64,000 bases of DNA, taken from NCBI RefSeq assembly GCF_050948215.1, contig NW_027488636.1, positions 620,001 to 684,000 of the forward strand, written 5' to 3'. Numbering within the stretch: position 1 is the first letter of the stretch; every line of letters starts with the position of its first letter. The notes beneath the pieces were generated by a model that was not told the origin of the DNA, did not search any database, and saw only the letters and a program-made list of their open reading frames with translations. This document shows, one piece after another, positions 42,266 to 52,548 of the stretch. The position numbers and the translations under genes were made by a program. This DNA comes from Halictus rubicundus. Lineage: Eukaryota > Arthropoda > Insecta > Hymenoptera > Halictidae.

Positions 42266-42820
42266 ATATAGGGGATTGGATAGGATAGAGGGTAGGATAC
42301 GATAGAGGATAGGATATGATAGAGGATAGGTTAGGATTGAGGATAGGATAGGATTGAGGATAGGATAGAGGATATAATAGAGGATAGGATAGGATAGGAT
42401 AGAGGATATTATAGGATAGAGGATAGGATAGAATTGAGGATAGGATTGGATAGAGGATAGGATAGGATAGAGGATAGAGTAGGATAGGGGATTGGATACG
42501 ATAGAGGATAGGATACGATAGAGGATAGGATAGAATAGAGGATAGGATTGGATTGAGGATAGGATAGGATAGAGGATAGTATAGGATAGAGGATCGGATA
42601 GGATAGAGGATAGGATAGGATAGAGGATAGGATAAGTAAGAGGATATGGTAGGATAGATTATAGGATAGAGGAAAGGATAGGATTGAGGATGGGATAGGA
42701 TAGAGGATAGGATAGGATAGAGGATAGGATAGGATAGAGGACAGGATAGGATAGAGGATAGGATACGATAGAGGATAGGATAGGATAGAGGATAGGATAG
42801 AGGATTGGATAGGATAGAGG
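42266..42820 (+). repeat. Satellite between copy B and the 1,250-bp duplication
   Basis: There is no gene. Copy B ends at GGGGATTATATAGGGG, a word also seen near 51122 (GGGATTATATAGGGG), so the same junction occurs again at 51.1 kb. The right part, from about 42470, resembles the start of copies A and B (29545-29900 and 36234-36600), with GATAGAGTAGGATAGGGG and GATAAGTAAGAGG landmarks. Confidence 0.75.
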
Positions 42821-43938
42821 ATAGGATAGGGGATAGGATACGATAGAGGATAGGATAGGATAGGATAGAGGATAGGATTGGATAGAGGATAGGATAGGAT
42901 AGAGGATAGGATTGGATTGAGGATAGGATAGAATAGAGGATAGAATAGGATAGATTATTGGATAGGGTAGAGGATAGGATAAGATAGAGGATAGGATAGG
43001 ATAGAGGATATGATTGGATTGAGGATAGGATAGGATAGAGGATAGGATAAGATAGAGGATAGGATAGGATAGTGGATGGGGTAGAGGATTCGATAGGATA
43101 GAGGATAGGATACGATAGAGGATAGGATAGGATAGAGGATAGGATAAGATAGAGGATAGGATAGGATAGAGGATGGGATAGAGGATTGGATAGGATAGAG
43201 GATAGGATACGATAGAGGATAGGATAGGATAGAGGATAGGATTTGATAGAGGATAGGATAAGATAGAGGATAGGTTTAATAAGAGGATAGGATTGGATTG
43301 AGGATAGGATAGGATAGAGGATAGAATAGGATAGGGGATTGGATAGGATAGAGGATAGGATAGGATAGAGGATAGGATAGGATAGAGGATAGGATAAGAT
43401 AGAGGATAGGATAGGATAGAGGATGGGATATGATAGAGGATAGGATAGGATTGAGGATAGGATAGGATAGTTGATAGGATAGGATAAAGCATACGAAAGA
43501 GGATAGGATAGGATAGGATGGAGAATAGGATAGGATACATGGTATTATGGGGTAGAGGATAGGAGAGGATAGAGGATAGGATAGGGGATTGGATAGGATA
43601 GAGGATAGAATAGGATAGAGGATAGGATTGCACAGAGGATAGGATAGGATAGAGGATAGGATAGGATTGAGGATAGGATAGAGGATTGGATAGGATAGAA
43701 GATAGGATACGATAGAGGATAGGATATGATAGAGGATAGGATAATATATGAGATTGTATAGGATAAAGCATAGGATATGATAGAGGATAGGATGCGATAG
43801 AAGATACGATATTATAGAGGAATGGATAGGATAGAGAATAGGATTGTATTGAGGATAGGATAGGATAGAGGATGGAATAGGATAGAGGATTCGATAGGAT
43901 AGAGGATAGGATACGATAGTTGATAGGATAGGATAGAG
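42821..43938 (+). repeat. 1,250-bp-period duplication, copy 1
   Basis: This block aligns base for base with 44071-45188 at a constant spacing of 1,250 bp. I noticed three substitutions: T at 43073 (A in copy 2), A at 43487 (G) and C at 43769 (G). Both contain GGTTTAATAAGAGG (43273), a GATTGCACAGAGG variant and one ACATGGTATTATGGGG landmark. The left limit is where an indel ends alignment; the right limit is where GAGCATACG in copy 1 faces GAGGATACG in copy 2. Confidence 0.92.
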
Positions 43939-44070
43939 CATACGATAGAGGATAGGATAGGATAGGATGGAGAATAGGATAGGATAAATGGTATTATAGG
44001 ATAAAGGATAGGATATGATTGAGGATAGGATAGAGGATAGGATAGGATAGAGGATAGGATAGAGGATTGG

Positions 44071-45188
44071 ATAGGATAGGGGATAGGATACGATAGAGGA
44101 TAGGATAGGATAGGATAGAGGATAGGATTGGATAGAGGATAGGATAGGATAGAGGATAGGATTGGATTGAGGATAGGATAGAATAGAGGATAGAATAGGA
44201 TAGATTATTGGATAGGGTAGAGGATAGGATAAGATAGAGGATAGGATAGGATAGAGGATATGATTGGATTGAGGATAGGATAGGATAGAGGATAGGATAA
44301 GATAGAGGATAGGATAGGATAGAGGATGGGGTAGAGGATTCGATAGGATAGAGGATAGGATACGATAGAGGATAGGATAGGATAGAGGATAGGATAAGAT
44401 AGAGGATAGGATAGGATAGAGGATGGGATAGAGGATTGGATAGGATAGAGGATAGGATACGATAGAGGATAGGATAGGATAGAGGATAGGATTTGATAGA
44501 GGATAGGATAAGATAGAGGATAGGTTTAATAAGAGGATAGGATTGGATTGAGGATAGGATAGGATAGAGGATAGAATAGGATAGGGGATTGGATAGGATA
44601 GAGGATAGGATAGGATAGAGGATAGGATAGGATAGAGGATAGGATAAGATAGAGGATAGGATAGGATAGAGGATGGGATATGATAGAGGATAGGATAGGA
44701 TTGAGGATAGGATAGGATAGTTGATAGGATAGGATAGAGCATACGAAAGAGGATAGGATAGGATAGGATGGAGAATAGGATAGGATACATGGTATTATGG
44801 GGTAGAGGATAGGAGAGGATAGAGGATAGGATAGGGGATTGGATAGGATAGAGGATAGAATAGGATAGAGGATAGGATTGCACAGAGGATAGGATAGGAT
44901 AGAGGATAGGATAGGATTGAGGATAGGATAGAGGATTGGATAGGATAGAAGATAGGATACGATAGAGGATAGGATATGATAGAGGATAGGATAATATATG
45001 AGATTGTATAGGATAAAGGATAGGATATGATAGAGGATAGGATGCGATAGAAGATACGATATTATAGAGGAATGGATAGGATAGAGAATAGGATTGTATT
45101 GAGGATAGGATAGGATAGAGGATGGAATAGGATAGAGGATTCGATAGGATAGAGGATAGGATACGATAGTTGATAGGATAGGATAGAG
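44071..45188 (+). repeat. 1,250-bp-period duplication, copy 2
   Basis: Partner of 42821-43938. The 132 bp between the copies (43939-44070) completes the 1,250-bp period and carries the AAATGGTATTATAGG form of the main landmark, which also occurs near 30381 in copy A and 36900 in copy B. GGTTTAATAAGAGG occurs four times in the window, at about 30822, 37341, 43273 and 44523, linking this pair to the 6.7-kb segment. Confidence 0.92.
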
Positions 45189-45230
45189 GATACGATTGGA
45201 TTGAGGATAAAATACGATAGAGGATTGGAT

Positions 45231-47704
45231 AGGATAGAGAATACTATAGAGGATAGGATAGGATAAGTAAGAGGATAGGATAGATTATAGGATAGAGGAA
45301 AGGATAGGATTGAGGATGGGATAGGATAGTTGATAGGGTAGGATAGAGCATACGAAAGAGGATAGGAGAGGATAGGATGGAGAATAGGATAGGATACATG
45401 GTATTATGGGGTAGAGGATAGGAGAGGATAGAGGATAGGATAGGGGATTGGATAGGATAGAGGATAGAATAGGATAGAGGATAGGATTGCATAGAGGATA
45501 GGATAGGATAGAGGATAGGATAGGATAGAGGATAGGATAGGATTGAGGATAGGATAGAGGATTGGATAGGATAGAAGATAGGATACGATGAAGGATAGGA
45601 TATGATAGAGGATAGGATAATATATGAGATTGGATAGGATAAAGGATAGGATATGATGGAGGATAGGATGCGATAGAAGATACGATATTATAGAGGAATG
45701 GATAGGATAGAGAATAGGATTGTATTGAGGATAGGATAGGATAGAGGATAGAATAGGATAGAGGATTCGATAGGATAGAGGATAGGATACGATAGTTGAT
45801 AGCATAGGATAGAGGATACGATTGGTTTGAGGATAGGATAGGATAGAGGATTGGATAGGATAGAGAATACTATAGACGATAGGATAGTATAGGATAGAGG
45901 ATTGGATAGGATAGAGAATACTATAGACGATAGGATAGTATAGGATAGAGGATAGGATAAGTAAGAGGATAGGATAGATTATAGGATAGAGGAAAGGATA
46001 GGATTGAGGATGGGATAGGATAGAGGATAGGATAGGATAGAGGACAAGATAGGATAGAGGATAGGATACGATAGAGGATAGGATAGGATAGAGTATAGGA
46101 TAGGATAGAGGATAGGATAAGTAAGAGGATAGGGTAGGATAGATTATAGGATAGAGGAAAGGATAGGATTGAGGATGGGATAGGATAGAGGATAGGATAG
46201 GATAGAGGATAGGATAGGATAGAGGACAGGATAGGATAGAGGATAGGATTGGATAGAGGGTAGGATAGGATAGAGGATAGTATACGGTAGAGGACAGGAT
46301 AAGATAGAGGATAGGATAGGATAGAGGATAGGATAGGATAGAGGATAGGATAGAGGATGGGATAGGATAGAGGATAGGATACCATAGAGGATAGGATATG
46401 ATAGAGGATAGGATTGGATAGAGGGTAGGATAGGATAGAGGATAGTATACGATAGAGGACAGGATAAGATAGAGGATAGGATAGGATAGAGGATAGGATT
46501 GGATTGAGGATAGGATAGGATAGCGGATAGAATAGGATAGAGGACAGGATAGGATAGAGGATAGGACACGATAGAGGATAAGATAGGATAGAGTATAGGT
46601 TAGGATGGAGGATAGGATACGATAGAGGATAGGATAGGATAGAGGATAGGATAGGATAGAGGATAGGTTAGGATAGAGGACAGGATAGGATAGAGGATAA
46701 GATAGGATAGAGGATAGGATAGGATAGAGGATAGGATTGGATAGAGGATAGGATAGGATAGAGGATAGGGTAGGACAGAGGACAGGATAGGATAGAGGAT
46801 AGGATAGGATAGAGGATAGGAGCGATAGAAGATACGATATTATAGAGGAAAGGATGGGATAGAGAATAGGATAGGATAGAGGATAGGATAGGGGATTGGA
46901 TAGGATAGAGGATAGGATAGAATAGAGAATAGGATAGGATAGTTGATAGGATAGGATAGAGCATACGATAGAGGATAGGATAGGATAGCATAGGATAGAG
47001 GATGGGATATGATAGAGGGTAGGATAGGATTGAGGATAGGATAGGATAGTTGATAGGATAGGATAGAGCATACGATAGAGGATAGGATAGGATAGGATGG
47101 AGAATAGGATAGGATACATGGTATTATAGGATAAAGGATAGGATAGGATTGAGGATAGGATAGAGGATTGGATAGGATAGGATAGAGGATAGGATAGAGG
47201 ATTGGATAGGATAGAGGATAGGATACGATAGAGGATAGGATAGGATAGGATAGAGGATAGGATTGGATAGAGGATAGGATAGGATAGAGGATAGGATTGG
47301 ATTGAGGATAGGATAGAATAGAGGATAGAATAGGATAGATTATTGGATAGGGTAGAGGATAGGATAAGATAGAGGATAGGATAGGATAGAGGATAGTATT
47401 GGATTGAGGATAGGATAGGATAGGGGATAGAATAGGATAGAGGATTGGATAGGATAGAGGATAGGATAGGATTGAGGATAGGATAGACGATTGGATAGGA
47501 TACAAGATAGGATACGATAGAGGATACGATATGATAGAAGATAGGATAATATATGAGATTGGATAGGATAGAGGATAGGATGCGATAGAAGATACGATAT
47601 TATAGAGGAAAGGATAGGATACAGAATAGGATAGTATAGAGGATAGGATACTGGATTGGATAGGATAGAGGATAGGATAGGATAGAGGATAGGATAGGAT
47701 AGAG
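45231..47704 (+). repeat. Partial, rearranged third copy (C) of the 6.7-kb segment
   Basis: Several blocks match copy A in order but with pieces missing. The start (GAGAATACTATAGAGG, about 45235) corresponds to about 29005 in A. The stretch from 45795 corresponds to 30984 (spacing 14,811). From about 46335 to 47704 the spacing is 14,639. The 51-bp unit is present twice, not three times. At 47704 homology with A stops sharply (A position 33065); beyond it the sequence follows the 20.5-22 kb type, starting with GAGTATAGGATATGATAG. Confidence 0.85.
45852..45953 (+). repeat. 51-bp higher-order unit, two copies (copy C)
   Basis: Two units start at 45852 and 45903, with the same flanks as the three-unit arrays at 31041 and 37560. 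The difference is exactly one 51-bp unit, an internal length polymorphism between homologous copies. Confidence 0.92.
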
Positions 47705-49240
47705 TATAGGATATGATAGAGGATAGGATAAGATTGAGGATAGGATAGGATAGTTGATAGGATAGGATAGAGCAAACGATAGAGGATAGGATAGGATAGG
47801 ATGGAGAAGAGGATAGGATACATGGTATTATAGGATAGAGGATAGGATAGGGGATTGGATAGGATAGAGGATAGGATAGGATAGACGATAGGATAGGATA
47901 GAAGATAGGATTGGATTGAGGATAGATAGGATAGAGGATAGGATAGGATAGAGGATAGGATAGCATAGAGGATAGGATAGGATAGAGGATAGAATAGGAT
48001 TGAGGATAGGATAGAGGATTGGATAGGATAGAAGATAGGATACGATAGATGATAGGATATGATAGAGGATAGGATAGAATATGAGATTGGATAGTATATG
48101 AGATTGGATAGGATAGAGGATAGGATAGGATAGAGGATAGGATAGGATAGAGGATAGGATAGGATAGAGGATAGGATAGGATAGAGGATAGGATAGGATA
48201 GAGGATAGGATAGGATAGAGGATAGGATAGGATAGAGGATAGGATACGATAGAAGATACGATATTATAGTGGAAAGGATAGGATAGAGAATAGGATAGGA
48301 CAGAGGATAGGATACTTTATTGGATAGGATAGAGGATAGGATAGGATAGAGGATAGGATAGGATAGAGTATAGGATATGATAGAGGATAGGATAGGATAG
48401 AGGATAGGATAGGATAGAGGATAGGATACGATAGAAGATACGATATTATAGTGGAAAGGATAGGATAGAGAATAGGATAGGACAGAGGATAGTATATGAT
48501 AGAAAATAGGATAGGACAGGGAATAGGATAGGATAGAGGATAGGATACGATAGAATATACGATATTATAGAGGAAAGGATAGGATAGAGAATAGGACAGG
48601 ATAGAGGATAGAATAGGATTGAGGATAGGATAGGATAGAGGATAGGATAGAATAGAGGATAGGATACGAGAGAAGATACGATATTATAGAGGAAAGGATA
48701 GGATAGAGAATAGGATTGGATAGAATATAGATAGGATAGAGGATAGAATAGGATAGAGGATAGGGTAGCATAGAGGAAAGGATAGAATAGAGAATAGGAT
48801 AGGATAGAGGATAGGATGCGATAGAAGATACGATATTATAGAGGAAAGGATAGGATAGAGAATAGGATAGTATAGAGGATAGGATACTGGATTGGATAGG
48901 ATAGAGGATAGGATAGGATAGAGTATAGGATATGATAGAGGATAGGATAAGATTGAGGATAGGATAGGATAGTTGATAGGATAGGATAGAGCAAACGATA
49001 CAGGATAGGATAGGATAGGATGGAGAAGAGGATAGGATACATGGTATTATAGGATAGAGGATAGGATAGGATAGAGGATAGAATAGGATTGAGGATAGGA
49101 TAGAGGATTGGATAGGATAGAAGATAGGATACGATAGATGATAGGATATGGTAGAGGATAGGATAGGATAGTTGATAGGATAGGATAGAGCAAACGATAG
49201 AGGATAGGATAGGATAGGATGGAGAAGAGGATAGGATACA
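47705..49240 (+). repeat. Satellite subregion: array of the 20.4-22.3 kb type
   Basis: There is no gene. The order of landmarks (TTGATAGG, GAGCAAACGATAG, ATGGAGAAGAGG, then ACATGGTATTATAGG) repeats that at 20450-21800. The 48480-48800 part matches 22090-22400, including GATACGAGAGAAG and GATAGATAGG words. A perfect run of seven 17-mers lies at 48118-48236. The last GATACGATATTATAGAGG landmark of the window is near 48830. Confidence 0.82.
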
Positions 49241-49310
49241 TGGTATTATAGGGTAGAGGATAGGATAGGGGATTGGATAGGATAGAGGATAGGATAGGAT
49301 AGAGGATATG

Positions 49311-49922
49311 ATAGGATAGTGGATAGGATACGATAGAGGATATTATAGGATAGTGGATAGGATACGATAGAGGATATTATAGGATAGAGGATAGGATAGG
49401 ATTGAGGATAGGATTGGATAGACGAAAGGATAGGGGATTCGACAGGATAAAGGATAGGATAGGATAGGATAGAGGATAGGATAGGATAGAGGTATAGGAT
49501 ATGATGGAGGATAGGATAGGATTGAGGATAGGATAGGGGATTCGACAGGATAAAGGAGAGGATAGGATAGAGGATAGGATAGGATAGAGGATAGGATATG
49601 ATAGATGATAGGATAGGATTGAGGATAGGATATGATAGTGGATAGGATAGGATAGAGCATACGATAGAGGATAGGATAGGATAGGATAGAGAATGGGATA
49701 GGATACATGGTATTATAGGGTAGAGGATAGGATAGGATAGAGGATAGGATAGGGGATTGGATAGGATGGAGGATGGGATAGGATAGGGCATACGATAGAG
49801 GATAGGATAGGATAGAGGATAGGATAGGATAGAGAAAAGGATAGGATAGAGGATAGGATAGGATAGAGGATAGGATAGAGGATTGGATAGGATAGAGGAT
49901 AGGATAGGATAGAGGATAGGAT
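49311..49922 (+). repeat. Block shared with copy B (about 40637-41250)
   Basis: This block aligns with copy B at a spacing of 8,674 bp and includes the 115 bp missing from copy A. Differences include AAAGGAGAGG here near 49553 against AAAGGACAGG in B, and GATAGATGATAGG against GATAGAGGATATG. It serves as an outgroup for judging which of A and B changed. Confidence 0.82.
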
Positions 49923-51344
49923 AGGATTGAGGATAGGATAGGATTGAGAATAGGATAGGACAGAGGATAGGATAGAAATGAGGATAGGATAGGATAGAGG
50001 ATAGGATAGGATAGTGGATAGGATACGATAGAGGATATTATAGGATAGAGGATAGGTTAGGATTGAGGATAGGATAGAGGATAGGATAGAGGATAGGATA
50101 GGATAGGATAGAGGATATTATAGGATAGAGGATAGGATAGAATTCAGGATAGGATTGGATAGAGGATAGGATAGGATAGAGAATTGGATAGGATAGAGGA
50201 TAGGATAGGATAGAGGATTGGATAGGGTATTGATAGGATAGAGATTAGGATAGGATAGAGGATATTATAGGATAGAGGATAGGATGGGATAGAGGATAGG
50301 ATAGGATAGATGATAGGATAGGATAGAGGATAGGATAGGATTGAGGATAGGATATGATAGTGGATAGGATAGGATAGAGGATTGGATAGGGGATTGGATA
50401 GGATGGAGGATGGGATAGGATAGGGCATACGATAGAGGATAGGATAGGATAGAGGATAGGATAGGATAGAGAATAGGATAGGATAGAGGATAGGATAGGA
50501 TAGAGGATTGGATAGGATAGAGGATAGGATAGGATAGAGGATACGATAGGATTGAGGATAGGATAGGATTGAGGATAGGATAGGACAGAGGATAGGATAG
50601 AAATGAGGATAGGATAGGATAGAGGATAGGATAGGATAGTGGATAGGATACGATAGAGGATATTATAGGATAGAGGATAGGATAGGATTGAGGATAGGAT
50701 TGGATAGACGAAAGGATAGGGGATTCGACAGGATAAAGGATAGGATAGGATAGAGGATAGGATAGGGGATTCGACAGGATAAAGGATAGGATAGGATAGA
50801 GGATAGGATAGGATATGAGATTGGATAGGATGGAGGATAGGATAGGATAGAGGATAGGATAGAGGATAGGATATGATAGAGGATAGGATAGGATAGAGGA
50901 TAGGATAGGATAGAGGATAGGATAGAGGATAGGATACTATAAGAGGATAGGATATGATAGAGGATAGGATAGGATAGTGGATAGGATACGATAGAGGATA
51001 TTATAGGATAGAGGATAGGATAGGATTGAGGATAGGATTGGATAGACGAAAGGATAGGGGATTCGACAGGATAAAGGATAGGATAGGATAGAGGATAGGA
51101 TAGGATAGAGGATAGGATATGGGATTATATAGGGGATTGGATAGGATAGAGGGTAGGATACGATAGAGGATAGGATATGATAGAGGATAGGTTAGGATTG
51201 AGGATACGAAAGGATAGAGGATAGGATAGGATAGAGGATAGGATAGGAATGAGGATAGGATAGGATTGAGGATAGAATAGGGGATTGGATAGGATGGAGG
51301 ATAGGATAGGATGGAGGATAGGATAGGATATAGGATAGGATAGG

Positions 51345-51716
51345 ATAGAGGATAGGATAGTATAGGATAGAGAGTAGGATAGGATACATGGTATTCTAGG
51401 GTAGAGGATAGGATAGGGGATTGGATAGGATAGAGGATAGGATAGGATAGAGGATAGGATAGGATAGAGGATAGGATATGATAGAGGATAGGATAGGATT
51501 GAGGATAGGATAGGATAGTGGATAGGATACGATAGAGGATAGGATAGGATAGAGTATAGGATTGGATTGAGGATAGGATAGGATAGAGGATAGGATAGGA
51601 TAGAGGATAGGATAGGATTGAGGAGAGGATAGGATAGAGGATAGGATAGGATAGAGGATAGGATATGATAGAGGATATTATAGGATAGAGGATAGGATTG
51701 GATAGTGGATAGGATA
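51345..51716 (+). repeat. 372-bp block repeated 832 bp downstream (copy 1)
   Basis: Pairs with 52177-52548. Both carry GATAGAGAGTAGG followed by the ACATGGTATTCTAGGG spelling and end in GATAGTGGATAGGATA. One substitution seen is GATAGGATAGTGG here near 51505 against GATAGGGTAGTGG there. Confidence 0.85.
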
Positions 51717-52176
51717 CAGGATTGGATAGGATAGAGGATAGGATTGAGGATACGAAAGGATAGAGGATAGGATAGGATAGAGGATAGGATAGGAATGAGG
51801 ATAGGATAGGATTGAGGATAGAATAGGGGATTGGATTGGATAGTGGATAGGATACAGGATTGGATAGGATAGAGGATAGGATTGAGGATACGAAAGGATA
51901 GAGGATAGGATAGGATAGAGGATAGGATAGGAATGAGGATAGGATAGGATTGAGGATAGAATAGGGGATTGGATAGGATGGAGGATATAATAGGGGATTG
52001 GATAGGATAGAGGATAGAATACGATAGAGGATAGGATAGGATAGAGGATAGGATAGGATAGAGGATAGGATATGATAGAGGATAGGATAGGATTGAGGAT
52101 AGGATAGGATAGTGGATAGGATACGATAGAGCATATTATAGGATAAAGGATAGGATAGGATAGAGGATAGGATAAG

Positions 52177-52548
52177 ATAGAGGATAGGATAGTATAGGAT
52201 AGAGAGTAGGATAGGATACATGGTATTCTAGGGTAGAGGATAGGATAGGGGATTGGATAGGATAGAGGATAGGATAGGATAGAGGATAGGATAGGATAGA
52301 GGATAGGATATGATAGAGGATAGGATAGGATTGAGGATAGGATAGGGTAGTGGATAGGATACGATAGAGGATAGGATAGGATAGAGTATAGGATTGGATT
52401 GAGGATAGGATAGGATAGAGGATAGGATAGGATAGAGGATAGGATAGGATTGAGGAGAGGATAGGATAGAGGATAGGATAGGATAGAGGATAGGATATGA
52501 TAGAGGATATTATAGGATAGAGGATAGGATTGGATAGTGGATAGGATA
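52177..52548 (+). repeat. 372-bp block repeated 832 bp upstream (copy 2)
   Basis: Partner of 51345-51716. The TATTCTAGG spelling is found only in these two blocks and near 62055, so it marks a subfamily. Confidence 0.85.

Larger units (their letters stand above)
1020..48860 (+). repeat. Landmark motif 2, GATACGATATTATAGAGG, dispersed copies
   Basis: This motif is seen some forty times between about 1025 and 48830, usually after GATACGATAGAA and before AAAGGATAGG. Examples are near 3970, 4328, 9055, 9837, 12360, 13345, 14408, 15255, 20457, 22155, 26787, 32950, 39475, 43804 and 48670. A TATAGTGG form clusters near 21.5-22.1, 33.1, 39.6 and 48.2-48.5 kb. It was not seen right of 48.9 kb. Its TTA trinucleotide gives minus-strand stops. 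Confidence 0.85.
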
